A DNA stretch of 64,000 nucleotides from Paenibacillus plantiphilus. GTDB taxonomy: Bacteria; Bacillota; Bacilli; Paenibacillales; Paenibacillaceae. The stretch's first letter is position 1. Every line of letters begins with the position of its first letter. The DNA lies in assembly GCF_927798095.1 (NCBI RefSeq), contig NZ_CAKMMF010000013.1, positions 1-64,000 of the forward strand, in the 5' to 3' direction. The notes under the pieces were generated by a model. That model searched no databases. It was given only the letters and a program-made list of their open reading frames with translations, and had not been told where the DNA came from. Positions 44,788-54,165 of the stretch are shown here, piece after piece. A program made the position numbers and the translations under genes.

Positions 44788-45546
44788 TTGAGCAAGGAAC
44801 TGGATTTGAAGCATTATTTGTCGCTTATACGCAAAAGGCTCTGGATTGTAATCGCAGTCGTCATTCTAGGAACAGCGGCCTCCGGCATCGTAAGCTACAT
44901 GCTGATGAAGCCGGTCTATCAAGCGAGCACGAAGCTCATCGTTAATTCCGCCAATGACAAACCAGGCATGCTCCAGCTTGATTTGAATGCGATCAACACG
45001 AACATAAGTCTCATCAACACATACAAGGAAATCATCCGAACGCCGGCCATTATGGAGCTGGTGGTCAAGAAACATCCGGAGTACAACGTGACGACGGACG
45101 AGCTGATGCGGAATATTACCTTTAGCTCCGTGAATGGCACGCAGGTAGTGACGCTTTCTTATCCGCATACAGATTACAAAGAAGCAGCGCGTATCGTCAA
45201 TGCCATCTCGGAAGAATTCCAGAATCAAATCCCTAACATCATGAAGGTGGATAATGTTTATCTGCTGCATATGGCGAACGAAAACAAGCTTCCTGCTCCG
45301 ATCAAGCCGAATCCTAAGCTGAATATAGCGATTTGCTTCGTACTATCGCTGCTGCTGGGAGTAGGGCTTGTGCTGTTGCTTGATTATTTTGACGACACGG
45401 TGAAGACGGAAGCGGATGTTGAGCGTTATCTGGGACTGCCGACTCTCGTTCTCATCCCTTCGATTCGCGAGAGCGACTTGCGCGGCAAGCAGAAGCGGCG
45501 TTCGATTCCGAGAAAGGCGGGTGAAACTTCTCATGCATCCAACTAA
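44788..45546 (+). CDS. Wzz-type chain-length modulator / tyrosine kinase activator (EpsA-like)
   Basis: About 252 residues with the Wzz topology: TM1 (LWIVIAVVILGTAASGIVSY), an extracytoplasmic domain of about 140 residues, a Pro-rich APIKPNPKLN segment, TM2 (LNIAICFVLSLLLGVGLVLL) and a C-terminal cytoplasmic tail that should contact the BY-kinase. It sets EPS chain length and activates the kinase. The start is TTG 44788 (GGAGG at 44772-44776) rather than ATG 44770, which has its ribosome site inside the coding sequence. The tail overlaps the kinase gene. Confidence 0.88.
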   Translation: MSKELDLKHYLSLIRKRLWIVIAVVILGTAASGIVSYMLMKPVYQASTKLIVNSANDKPGMLQLDLNAINTNISLINTYKEIIRTPAIMELVVKKHPEYNVTTDELMRNITFSSVNGTQVVTLSYPHTDYKEAARIVNAISEEFQNQIPNIMKVDNVYLLHMANENKLPAPIKPNPKLNIAICFVLSLLLGVGLVLLLDYFDDTVKTEADVERYLGLPTLVLIPSIRESDLRGKQKRRSIPRKAGETSHASN

Positions 45547-46213
45547 CGTGAGATCGATTATTACGGATGTCAATCCGCTTTCCTCCATATCGGAGGCCTA
45601 CCGCACCTTGCGGACGAATCTGCAGTATGCCGAGGTAGATCGTTCCCTTCAGCTGCTGATGGTAACCTCGGCGAATCCGAAGGAGGGGAAGACGACGACG
45701 ATCAATAACTTGGCGGTGGCTTATGCGCAGACGGAGAAATCGGTGCTGCTTGTCGATGCGGATCTTCGCAAGCCGACCGCGCACGGAACTTTCCAGATTT
45801 CGAACCGCTGCGGGTTGACGCATGTGCTGACCGGCAAAGCAACAACAAACGAAGCGTTGAAGAAGACGCATATTCCGAATCTGCATATTATGCCGTCAGG
45901 CTCAATACCGCCGAACCCCTCGGAGCTGCTGGGCTCCCGTAAAATGGACCAGCTGCTGGAGGAGCTGCGGAGCAAATATGATCATGTCCTGATCGATACA
46001 CCGCCAGTGCTTGCGGTGAGCGATGCGCAGATTATGGCGTCACGCTGCGACGGCGTGCTGCTTGTCGTCAATGCCCGAAGTGTGAAACGCCAGCAGGTTG
46101 TGAAGGCGCGCGATGCGCTGCAATTTGTACAAGCCAGAATAGTCGGCGTCGCGCTGAATCAAACCGCCAATCGTGATCGGAGCAACTATTACGAGTATCA
46201 GTTGGATCACTAG
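45533..46213 (+). CDS. CpsD/CapB-type tyrosine kinase (EpsB-like)
   Basis: 226 residues of cytoplasmic BY-kinase: Walker A in ANPKEGKTTTINNLA, Walker A' in LLVDADLRKPTAH, Walker B in VLIDTPPVLA, and a C-terminal tyrosine cluster (NYYEYQ) for autophosphorylation, short compared with many homologues. It works with the modulator encoded just upstream and is reversed by the CpsB phosphatase. ATG 45533 or GTG 45521 starts the gene; both overlap the preceding stop. Confidence 0.9.
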   Translation: MHPTNVRSIITDVNPLSSISEAYRTLRTNLQYAEVDRSLQLLMVTSANPKEGKTTTINNLAVAYAQTEKSVLLVDADLRKPTAHGTFQISNRCGLTHVLTGKATTNEALKKTHIPNLHIMPSGSIPPNPSELLGSRKMDQLLEELRSKYDHVLIDTPPVLAVSDAQIMASRCDGVLLVVNARSVKRQQVVKARDALQFVQARIVGVALNQTANRDRSNYYEYQLDH

Positions 46214-46271
46214 ATTGAATCGGCGGTCGTGCTTGCTGGTTGAATGGCTAAAAATTTGAGGAGGTTAAAGG

Positions 46272-48095
46272 ATGTTTGCAGCTTATCGAACGCATTTGTT
46301 AATCGTTCTTGACTTGTCGGCAGTCGTGCTGAGCCTGGCAGTTTCATTCTGGATGCAATATGCCAATCCGTGGAATGAGCCGTATCCCGGCCTGTGGCTG
46401 GTATATACTGTGACAGCTGGTGTAATCGGTCTGATCTGCATGCTGAGAATGAAGCTCCATCGCCGAATATGGCAATATGCTGGCGTTAGTGAAATGCTGT
46501 CGATTATCGCCGCCGCATTGTGGACGGGCATTGTGCCCTTCTTGCTGACCAATGCCATCTATGGCTGGGATGTGCCGATGCTGCTGCTCCTGCACCATCT
46601 GACTGGCATGATCTTCATGATGGCCGGACCTCGGCTGCTGTGGAGAGCCTTCTGCGATAAATTCGGGACGCGCAGGCGGACTGGACGGCATCGGGCGCTT
46701 ATTATCGGAGCAGGGAGCTGCGGCACGCTTATAGCCAAGGAGCTGCTGCAGAATGATGCCGCCCAATTCGTCCCTGTCGGCTTCATTGACGATGATCCTT
46801 ACAAGACGAAGCTGACGATCTATGAGCTGCCCGTCTACGGCGGACGCCACGATATTACGCGAATTGCGGAATCTGAGCGGATTGATGAAATTATCATTGC
46901 GATGCCTTCGGTATCCAAATCGCAAATCTCCGCCATTATTAATATTTGCAAGCAGACGAAAGCGCGGCTCAAAATCGTCCCTGATCTTCAGGAGCTGATC
47001 CAAGGGCGCAGCACAGTGAACCGGGTTCGCGATGTATCGGTGGAGGATCTGCTAGGACGTGATCCGATCCGCACGGATCTGGACAACATCGCCAATTATG
47101 TGGAAGGCAAGACGGTTCTTATTACCGGAGCGGGCGGCTCGATTGGTTCTGAGCTATGCCGCCAGATCGCACCATTCGACCCGAAGAGGCTGCTGCTGCT
47201 CGGACATGGCGAGAACAGCATCTACACGATTGAGATGGAGCTTCGGGCTACTTTTCCCGAGCTGGTCATTGAGACCGTCATTGCAGATGTACAGGATCGT
47301 AAACGTATGGAGGATGTGTTCAAGAAGTTCCATCCGCAGGTTGTTTTCCATGCCGCTGCGCATAAGCATGTACCGTTGATGGAGAGGAATCCATCTGAGG
47401 CGATCAAGAACAATGTATTCGGGACAAGGAATGTTGCCGAATGTGCCGATCAGTTTGCTGCTGAGCGATTCGTGCTTATCTCAACAGATAAGGCGGTCAA
47501 TCCAACGAGCATTATGGGCACAACCAAGCGAATAGCCGAGATGTTCATTCAAAGTCTGGACAAGCATAGCAGAACCAAGTTCGTTGCGGTCCGATTCGGC
47601 AATGTGCTGGGAAGCCGGGGAAGTGTAATTCCGCGATTCAAGGATCAGATTGAAAAAGGCGGCCCTGTCACTGTTACGCATCCAGAGATGGTTCGATATT
47701 TCATGACGATTCCGGAGGCCGTCCAGCTTGTTATTCAGGCTGGGGCATTCGCCAGCGGAGGAGAGGTCTTCATCCTGGATATGGGCAAGCCGGTCAAAAT
47801 CTATGATTTGGCAGCGGACCTGATCCGCTTGTCAGGCTACGAGCCAAATGTCGATATGGACATTCAATTCAGCGGCATTCGCGAGGGTGAGAAGCTGTTC
47901 GAGGAGCTGTTGACAAACGAAGAGGGACTCTCATCGACCAAGCATGACCGCATCTTCATCGGCAAGCCGACTCAGATCAACCGCTCAGAGCTTGAATTTG
48001 AAATTCGCAAGCTGGAACAGGTGCTGGGGCAGCAGCCAGAGCAAATACGAGCGCTGCTCAAACATCTTGTACCGACATACAGCAACGTATCCTAA
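46272..48095 (+). CDS. Membrane nucleotide-sugar 4,6-dehydratase (PglF/CapD/EpsC family)
   Basis: 607 residues. Four N-terminal TM helices, a first nucleotide-binding-like domain (ALIIGAGSCGTLIAKEL), then the catalytic SDR domain with GAGGSIGSELCRQI, AAAHKHVPLME, and the STDKAVNP and MGTTKRIAEM region where membrane 4,6-dehydratases carry their altered catalytic triad. The expected reaction is UDP-GlcNAc to the 4-keto-6-deoxy sugar, first step of the bacillosamine-type pathway completed by the DegT aminotransferase (60075) and the PglD-like acetyltransferase (58499). GAGGAGGTTAAAGG precedes the ATG. Confidence 0.92.
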   Translation: MFAAYRTHLLIVLDLSAVVLSLAVSFWMQYANPWNEPYPGLWLVYTVTAGVIGLICMLRMKLHRRIWQYAGVSEMLSIIAAALWTGIVPFLLTNAIYGWDVPMLLLLHHLTGMIFMMAGPRLLWRAFCDKFGTRRRTGRHRALIIGAGSCGTLIAKELLQNDAAQFVPVGFIDDDPYKTKLTIYELPVYGGRHDITRIAESERIDEIIIAMPSVSKSQISAIINICKQTKARLKIVPDLQELIQGRSTVNRVRDVSVEDLLGRDPIRTDLDNIANYVEGKTVLITGAGGSIGSELCRQIAPFDPKRLLLLGHGENSIYTIEMELRATFPELVIETVIADVQDRKRMEDVFKKFHPQVVFHAAAHKHVPLMERNPSEAIKNNVFGTRNVAECADQFAAERFVLISTDKAVNPTSIMGTTKRIAEMFIQSLDKHSRTKFVAVRFGNVLGSRGSVIPRFKDQIEKGGPVTVTHPEMVRYFMTIPEAVQLVIQAGAFASGGEVFILDMGKPVKIYDLAADLIRLSGYEPNVDMDIQFSGIREGEKLFEELLTNEEGLSSTKHDRIFIGKPTQINRSELEFEIRKLEQVLGQQPEQIRALLKHLVPTYSNVS

Positions 48096-48133
48096 AAGTT
48101 GCGAAGCGGTTGCCGAAAGTTGCAAAGGAGCCT

Positions 48134-48224
48134 CGCAATCCGCAATCCGCAATCCGCAATACGTTATCCGTAATGCGAGATCCGTAATGCGAGATGCGTA
48201 ATGCGTAATGCGTAATGCGTGATC
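48134..48224. repeat. 7-bp tandem repeat, 13 copies, between dehydratase and flippase genes
   Basis: Thirteen consecutive heptamers shift from CGCAATC (first three identical) to CGTAATG (last ones), with variants such as CGAGATC alternating in the middle. It lies in a 199-bp gap in the middle of the EPS operon. Confidence 0.9.
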
Positions 48225-48294
48225 GACAACCGCATTAGAGCTCCGAATACCGCGCAAGGGCACTGACATTTATGCAAGGGGTGGTAGTAAAGGA

Positions 48295-49677
48295 ATGGCC
48301 AACGCAGAAAGGCTGGCAAAACCGGTTGCGGGCAAGCCTGCCGCAATAACAAAAGTGCTTGCCCGCGGCGGAAGCATCAGCTTCCTGCTCAATTCAACCG
48401 GAATGGGGCTGGCGCTGATCATGCAAATTGTGCTGGCGCGCCTTCTTGGGGCGGCGGGCTACGGAACGTATGCTTTTGTGACGACGGTAGTTACGTTTCT
48501 GGTTTTTCCAGCTAAGCTCGGCTTTGATACCTCTATTGTGAGGTTAGTGGCAGCTATGAAAGCGAAGGATGAGTGGTCGCTGATCAAAGGACTGCTGAAG
48601 CGGGCCAATCAGCTCGGCTTTGCGGTATCCCTGTCGGTGACCGCAACCGGCTTCGTCATTCTTGGACTGCGCTATAGCGAGATGACGGATACACAACTGG
48701 CAACTTACGCGGTCGGCTTCGCTACGATACCGCTGCTTACACTGGCAACGCTCAGGCAGAGCGCCCTGCAAGCGCTGAAGGATGTGCTGTTCGCGCAAAT
48801 GCCGGAGAAAATTGTACGGCCGCTGCTCACAATGGGGCTTCTGCTAATGACCGTATTCCTGCTGAATTGGGAAGCGGATGCAGGACTTGCCATGCTCTGC
48901 TTCGCTGCGGCGGTTGCAGTATCGTATCTGATAGGCGCGGTTGTGCTGAAGAAGCGGATCAAGGAGCAAACGGCAGCCGTTGATACCCAATATGCAACCC
49001 GGTACTGGATACGCCTGTCCCTGTCTCTCATGATTAACGGGGGCATGTACCTGATACTGGGCCAGTTGAGCGTCCTGCTTATGGGAGTGATGCACAGCGA
49101 GACGGAATCCGGCTTGTTCTCGGCAGCTGTAAGGCTTGCTGCACTTGTGTCTTTTGCAATCACAGCAATTAACATGACCGCTGCTCCGCTGCTCTCGGAA
49201 TCATATGCCAAAGGCAATCATGGACAGCTCCAGCAGGTATGCACAACATCGGGAAGAGCGGGCTTCTCGTTCGCGGCGGTGGTGTTTATCGCTTTTGTCA
49301 TTGCGGGACGGCCGCTTCTCGGGTTGTTCGGCACAGAGTTCACAGCTGCCTATCCGGCGCTGCTTCTCTTATCTGCTGGTCAGCTGTTCGGCGCTTATTG
49401 CGGGCAGACGGGAACGATGGCGACGATGACCGGCTATCATCGTGTTCTGACGCGGGTGCTCGTCATAGCGACTGCGCTGAATGTCATGCTCAGCGTGCTG
49501 CTCATTCCGCTGCTTGGCATGACAGGCGCGGCGGCAGCTTCCTGCTGCGCCGCTGTTACATGGAATGCGATTATGGCCGTTGCGATTAAGCGCAAATACG
49601 GCATCACTACACCAGTATGGACGTTTGGAGGCGGCTCACAGAGAAAACAGCAGGAGCAGGACTCGCCGCCGCAATAG
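48295..49677 (+). CDS. Wzx-type polysaccharide flippase (EpsK-like)
   Basis: 460 residues with 12-14 TM helices of the MATE/MOP-type flippase fold (ISFLLNSTGMGLALIMQIVL, ARLLGAAGYGTYAF, GLFSAAVRLAALVSFAITAI, AAPLLSESYAKGNHGQLQQV). It moves the lipid-linked EPS repeat unit across the membrane. The cytoplasmic N-terminus of about 30 residues is polar. GTAAAGGA precedes the ATG. It follows the heptamer array. Confidence 0.9.
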   Translation: MANAERLAKPVAGKPAAITKVLARGGSISFLLNSTGMGLALIMQIVLARLLGAAGYGTYAFVTTVVTFLVFPAKLGFDTSIVRLVAAMKAKDEWSLIKGLLKRANQLGFAVSLSVTATGFVILGLRYSEMTDTQLATYAVGFATIPLLTLATLRQSALQALKDVLFAQMPEKIVRPLLTMGLLLMTVFLLNWEADAGLAMLCFAAAVAVSYLIGAVVLKKRIKEQTAAVDTQYATRYWIRLSLSLMINGGMYLILGQLSVLLMGVMHSETESGLFSAAVRLAALVSFAITAINMTAAPLLSESYAKGNHGQLQQVCTTSGRAGFSFAAVVFIAFVIAGRPLLGLFGTEFTAAYPALLLLSAGQLFGAYCGQTGTMATMTGYHRVLTRVLVIATALNVMLSVLLIPLLGMTGAAAASCCAAVTWNAIMAVAIKRKYGITTPVWTFGGGSQRKQQEQDSPPQ

Positions 49678-49715
49678 ATTACGAATCGGATGGAAGTGAA
49701 GGAGAGGAACGGACT

Positions 49716-51191
49716 ATGACGACTGTATTGCTTGCCGGAGTGCCGAAGTCCCCGAACCTGGGGGATGGATTGATTGCTCGGACTTTGACTCATCTTATCC
49801 AGATGCATGGTCCGCATGAAGTGATTCATTTCGATCTCACTCGGGGACGGTTTACAGGTGACAGCAGCAATGAGGAGGGAGAGCGAGATCCAGCGAGCTA
49901 TCGTCTGAACGGTGACGGGCTGAAGAAGCGGGCAACGCCTGACAGTCTTCGAATGGCCAAAGCGTATTGGATTCACCGCCGCAATCATTCCCGAATCAAC
50001 GGCGAGCTGAGAAAAATGGTTGCGCAATGCGATGTTGTGATGATAGGCGGCGGACATTTGTTTATTGATACGTACCTTACCTTCCCGCTTGCCGTTCGCA
50101 GAGTTGCTGCTGAAGCAGCAAGACAGCGCAAGCCGCTTCATATTATGCTGGTCGGCGCACGCGGACCTTGGAGCACGCCGGCAAAAGCATGGTTTCGCAG
50201 CGTTTGCCGGTATGCCGCTACGATTGCTGTACGGGACGAGGAATCCCGCGATTATTTGCTGAGTGTGGACGCTTCCTTGTCGGCGAAAATAATTGCGCTT
50301 AGCGACCCGGCATTATTCACAGAGGAGACATTCGCCTCAATCGTACAGTCGCAGCCGCTTATGGGTTCAAACAATGCAGCGGCATACGCAGCGGCAGGCT
50401 CGGGCTCGCCACAGATTGCGGCGACAAGTGTGATTGCTGCACCGCGTGCGGCGGCCGAGTCAGTCGCGTCGATCGGTGTGAATGCTCCGTCGCGCACAGC
50501 AGCCGAGGTAGTCTCGTCGGTCGGGGTGATTGCCGCGCCGCGAACGGCGGCAGTATCAGCCGCATCGGTGGGCTTGATCGAGCCACCGCGCACAGCGGCC
50601 GGGCATACCTCCTCAGTCGGCCTGCTTGATCCGCCTGAGCAACCCAGCCTTGCACGGATTATCGGGCTTGGCATAATGGACCCCAATGAGATGAGGCGGA
50701 GCACGGAGCTGCGCTGGGATCGCGAGCAATGCGCCGAATGGTGGCGAACGACAGCCGAGCTTCTGGCTGACAAGGGATATGAGGTTCGCGTGTTCACCAA
50801 TGGCGCGGATACGGACAATGCTTTCGTCGAGCAAATGGTGAAGCCCCGCTGCAAGGATATACCGAATGTCAGCTTCTATTCTTATCCGACAACGGTCAAT
50901 GGCTTGATCACCCAGATCGCCGATTGTGATGCGGTTATTGCGCAGCGGCTTCATGCCTGTCTGCCTGCGATCTCGATGCGCAAGCCGACCTATGGCATCA
51001 TCTGGGACAAGAAGCTGTCCAGCATATTCCGCGATTTGAATCTGGCTCATCATCTGATCAATTTCAATCATCCGGCCGTGGAATCGGTAGCGGGCATGAG
51101 GTTGGATGAGAAACCGCCCGCACGATCGCTTCAAACGATGATGGACAAAAAGGAGCAGCTGTACAAGCATATCGGGAGCCTGCTGCCATGA
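49716..51191 (+). CDS. Polysaccharide pyruvyltransferase with an inserted repeat segment (EpsI/EpsO-like)
   Basis: 491 residues, about 100 longer than usual. The N-terminal half has the family's GVPKSPNLGDGLIARTL, VVMIGGGHLFIDTY and MLVGARGPWST; the C-terminal half has GLGIMDP, DCDAVIAQRLHACLPAISM (substrate-site His) and a closing helix. Between them, about residues 225-310 are an Ala/Ser/Val-rich segment of 16-residue repeats with no counterpart in the family. The enzyme should transfer pyruvate from PEP to an EPS sugar as a ketal, making the polymer acidic. ATG 49716 follows GAAGGAGAGG. It overlaps the next gene by four bases. Confidence 0.88.
   Translation: MTTVLLAGVPKSPNLGDGLIARTLTHLIQMHGPHEVIHFDLTRGRFTGDSSNEEGERDPASYRLNGDGLKKRATPDSLRMAKAYWIHRRNHSRINGELRKMVAQCDVVMIGGGHLFIDTYLTFPLAVRRVAAEAARQRKPLHIMLVGARGPWSTPAKAWFRSVCRYAATIAVRDEESRDYLLSVDASLSAKIIALSDPALFTEETFASIVQSQPLMGSNNAAAYAAAGSGSPQIAATSVIAAPRAAAESVASIGVNAPSRTAAEVVSSVGVIAAPRTAAVSAASVGLIEPPRTAAGHTSSVGLLDPPEQPSLARIIGLGIMDPNEMRRSTELRWDREQCAEWWRTTAELLADKGYEVRVFTNGADTDNAFVEQMVKPRCKDIPNVSFYSYPTTVNGLITQIADCDAVIAQRLHACLPAISMRKPTYGIIWDKKLSSIFRDLNLAHHLINFNHPAVESVAGMRLDEKPPARSLQTMMDKKEQLYKHIGSLLP
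50430..50621 (+). repeat. 48-bp (16-codon) in-frame repeats inside the pyruvyltransferase gene
   Basis: Four diverged units encode variants of VIAAPRTAA-x-x-x-x-S-V-G, with a partial fifth (LLDPPEQPS). Unit length is exactly 48 bp, so copy changes keep the frame. The peptide lies between the two halves of the enzyme. Confidence 0.88.
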
Positions 51192-52315
51192 GTCATAAAA
51201 TCAAAGTCCTTCACGTAGTCGGCAAAATGCATCCCGGCGGAATCGAAACACTGCTGATGAACGTATTCCGGCATCTCGATCGCGACAGATATGAATTTCA
51301 TTTTGCTGTACAGAGCGAGGAACGGGCTTTCTATGATGATGAGATTGAGGCGCTTGGGGGAAGGATTCTGCGCCAGCCGCATCCGCAGCGCGGATTGAAG
51401 CGGTTCAGGCGGGCGTTCGAGGCCAATGTGCGCAAGCATGGCCCGTACGGAGCTGTTCACAGCCATATCTTCGGCTTTAGCGGCTATGTGCTCAAGCTGG
51501 CCAGCGGGCTTGGCATTCCGGTACGTATCAGCCACAGCCATACGGTCCATCGCAAAACGAGGGAGTCGCTGCTTCGCAGGCTCTATCGCCAGCATATGCA
51601 GCGGCTGATTCTGAAGCATACGACCCATATGCTGGGCTGCTCGCGTGCAGCATGTGAATCGTTGTTCGGCACGAATTGCTGGAGCGATTCGCGCGTGCAG
51701 GTATTTCCCAACGCAATCGCGCTATTGCCGTACGAATCGCTGCCATCCAATCGCGCTTCCTTGAGAGAGCGGCTTGGCATCCCGAACGATGGAACGCAGG
51801 TGTTCGCGCACATCGGCCGATTCCAGCCCTTGAAGAACCACAGCTTTCTTATCGATCGGTTCGCTGAATATCTCAGGACTAATCCCGATGCGAAGCTGCT
51901 GCTTGTTGGAGATGGTCCTGAGAAGCAGGCGATGCAGGAGAAGGTGGAGAGGCTCGGATTAAGCGGGCATATCGAATTTCTTGGCCTTCGCAGGGATATT
52001 CCAGAGCTGCTAGGAGCGGCCGATGGCTTTATCCTCCCTTCGCAATACGAAGGACTAGGCATCGTTCTCATTGAAGCGCAGGCGGCAGGCGTGCCTTGCC
52101 TCATCTCGGAGGGCGTGCCGGATGAAGCGGATTTGAAGCTCGGCCTAGTCAGTCGGCTTCGGCTGGATGATGCTGCGGGCAAGTGGGTGGAGGGCTTCCG
52201 GCAGCTGGCCTTGACGCCTCAGCCCGAATGGCCGAAGCGGCTTGTGGCGCTGGAGAGCTCGGGCTTTAATATGTCAAGCAGCGTAAGGAGATTGGAGCGG
52301 CTGTATGGAGGCTAA
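51188..52315 (+). CDS. GT4-family glycosyltransferase (EpsF-like)
   Basis: 375 residues with a GT-B fold. The N-terminal acceptor domain begins VLHVVGKMHPGGIETLLMNV, the signature of EpsF-like enzymes; GAVHSHIFGFSGYVLKLA follows. The donor domain has HIGRFQPLKNHSFLIDRF, LLLVGDGPEKQAM and the E-x7-E motif in SQYEGLGIVLIEAQAAGVP. It transfers a nucleotide-activated sugar to the lipid-linked EPS unit. It is translationally coupled on both sides (4-bp and 11-bp overlaps). Confidence 0.92.
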   Translation: MSHKIKVLHVVGKMHPGGIETLLMNVFRHLDRDRYEFHFAVQSEERAFYDDEIEALGGRILRQPHPQRGLKRFRRAFEANVRKHGPYGAVHSHIFGFSGYVLKLASGLGIPVRISHSHTVHRKTRESLLRRLYRQHMQRLILKHTTHMLGCSRAACESLFGTNCWSDSRVQVFPNAIALLPYESLPSNRASLRERLGIPNDGTQVFAHIGRFQPLKNHSFLIDRFAEYLRTNPDAKLLLVGDGPEKQAMQEKVERLGLSGHIEFLGLRRDIPELLGAADGFILPSQYEGLGIVLIEAQAAGVPCLISEGVPDEADLKLGLVSRLRLDDAAGKWVEGFRQLALTPQPEWPKRLVALESSGFNMSSSVRRLERLYGG

Positions 52316-53552
52316 ACGCAGTGCGCTGCAGCATCCGCTTGCCGCCGCATTGTACATTGTCATGCTGCTGCTGCTGGGCAAGCTGCTGCTGCCGCTGGAT
52401 CAGCAGCTGGGAACGGTCCTCTATTTTGCGCTGCTGCTGCCGTTCTTTTTCATGCTGCTGCGTTGGCCGAACACGCCGGTCGCTCTGTTTGTCGGAATTT
52501 TCGTCATGCTGGGCGGCAAGCTGATCTATGCGATGACTCAGAATCCGGTAACGGGACTGGATGAGACAAGGTATTACGAGCAAATCGGGGCATTCAAGGG
52601 CTTCACCGATTTCTTCCCTTATGCGATGGATCATATTGCGAACCAGTGGAATGATTTGTCGGCCTATCCGATGTTCGGGCTCATCTATATGCCATTCTAC
52701 AAGTGGCTGGAGCTTGAGGATACATTCTCCATCGTCATGCTCAATTCGCTGCTGCTCATTCTGGTTGTCAATAGCATGTACCGGCTGAACGAGTCGCATT
52801 TTCACTATGAAATGGCTGAAGAACAGCGGATGCGCTTCCATTCCTATGTCATATTCGGCTTGCTGATCAGTCCGGCCTTTATGCTGATGTCATCCGTGTT
52901 TGCGAAGGATGTCGCCTGCGCCCTGCTTGGATTATACGGGGCCAGCCTGCTGCTCAGACGCAAATATTTGCTGTTCCTGCTCGTCCTGCTCTATTCAACA
53001 GGATTACGAGATTATGCCATTGTATATACGTTCGGCTTCTACTTCCTGTATGCAAAACGGGTTCGCACCGCATTCGTTGTCATGGTGCTGGCAATGGGAA
53101 TGCTCGTCCTGCTCATTGGACCGCTCGGCCTGATGAATTCCTTCCTGCTCGTGGTGTTCCTCTTCCTGAGCCCCAACCCGATTAATGCGGGCAACTGGAG
53201 CCCTGAGCTGGTTTATCGGACGCTGGAGGCGCTGTGGATGACGGGCGGTTTGATCCTGTCCGTGCTGAATTTCATTCGGTTCAAGGATACGAGGCCATTC
53301 TATATTATTGCGTTTATTTTACTGTACACCTATGCTTGTACGCTTGTGCTTGTCGGCTATGTATCGATCTCCGGCCGCGAGCTGGAATACGGACTAGGCT
53401 CAGTTGGAGACAACATGGTGCGCAAAAAGCTGCCTGTACTGCCTCTGCTCTATGTCGTCTTTGCGTATTCGCTCGTATGGGGCCGCAAATGGTTCCAGCC
53501 GGATGACCATCACTTGAAACGAAAGGGTGAATTGCCTTATGCGGGGTCGTGA
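52305..53552 (+). CDS. Putative EPS polymerase (Wzy/EpsG-like membrane protein)
   Basis: 415 residues with about ten TM helices and a large external loop around residues 75-135 (GLDETRYYEQIGAFKGFTDF, ANQWNDLSAYPMFGLIYMPF), the topology of Wzy/O-antigen polymerases. It follows the EpsF-like gene, as epsG follows epsF in Bacillus. There is no conserved sequence motif, so the function rests on topology and position. It overlaps the preceding gene by 11 bp. Confidence 0.65.
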   Translation: MEAKRSALQHPLAAALYIVMLLLLGKLLLPLDQQLGTVLYFALLLPFFFMLLRWPNTPVALFVGIFVMLGGKLIYAMTQNPVTGLDETRYYEQIGAFKGFTDFFPYAMDHIANQWNDLSAYPMFGLIYMPFYKWLELEDTFSIVMLNSLLLILVVNSMYRLNESHFHYEMAEEQRMRFHSYVIFGLLISPAFMLMSSVFAKDVACALLGLYGASLLLRRKYLLFLLVLLYSTGLRDYAIVYTFGFYFLYAKRVRTAFVVMVLAMGMLVLLIGPLGLMNSFLLVVFLFLSPNPINAGNWSPELVYRTLEALWMTGGLILSVLNFIRFKDTRPFYIIAFILLYTYACTLVLVGYVSISGRELEYGLGSVGDNMVRKKLPVLPLLYVVFAYSLVWGRKWFQPDDHHLKRKGELPYAGS

Positions 53553-54150
53553 TCTGTTCCGATCCGCCAAGCCTTTGCTGAACGGGTTCATTCTAGTTCT
53601 GAGAATAGTGCCTAAGCCGCTGCTCGTCTGGATGTGGACGCTCAGCGATATGCTGCCAGAGCTTGTCGGCGTAGCTTGTCGCTATTGCGTGCTCCGGCGG
53701 CTGGCCCGCAGATGCGGCGACAATGTGCTGGTGGGGCGCGGTGTGGAGATTCGGTATTGGGAACGGCTGTCCATTGGCTCGAATGTCAGCATTCATAAGC
53801 AAAGCTATCTGGATGCCTACGGCGAGCTCGTAATCGAGGATGATGTATCGATTGCCCATCAATCCTCGCTCGTTTCGTTCCAGCATACGTGGAGCGATGA
53901 ATCATCGCCAATACGAGACAATCCGGTTGTATGCGGAAAAATCCGGATTTGCCGCGATGTCTGGATCGGCTGCGGCGTCCGTGTCCTTGCGGGTGTGGAG
54001 ATTGGCAGCCGTACAGTTATTGCAGCAGGAGCGGTTGTCACACGTTCCATTCCGGGAGGTGTCGTCGCTGCGGGCGTGCCCGCCAAAGCGGTAAAGGCAA
54101 TTATGGGAGAGAAGAGGCTGCGGGGATCTGGCAGCGTGGCTCAAGTATAG
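53539..54150 (+). CDS. Hexapeptide-repeat O-acyltransferase
   Basis: 203 residues. The N-terminal third includes a hydrophobic segment (FILVLRIVPKPLLVWMWTLS) that may associate with the membrane; the rest is a left-handed beta-helix of hexapeptide repeats (ERLSIGSNVSIHKQSYLDAY, IEDDVSIAHQSSLVSFQHTW) ending AGAVVTRSIPGGVVAAGVPA, as in WcaF/NodL-like acetyltransferases. The catalytic His is likely in VSFQHTW. Probably O-acetylates an EPS sugar. ATG 53539 is preferred to GTG 53527 because AAAGG abuts the GTG. Confidence 0.85.
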   Translation: MRGRDLFRSAKPLLNGFILVLRIVPKPLLVWMWTLSDMLPELVGVACRYCVLRRLARRCGDNVLVGRGVEIRYWERLSIGSNVSIHKQSYLDAYGELVIEDDVSIAHQSSLVSFQHTWSDESSPIRDNPVVCGKIRICRDVWIGCGVRVLAGVEIGSRTVIAAGAVVTRSIPGGVVAAGVPAKAVKAIMGEKRLRGSGSVAQV

Positions 54151-54165
54151 AAGGAGGTATTAAGG

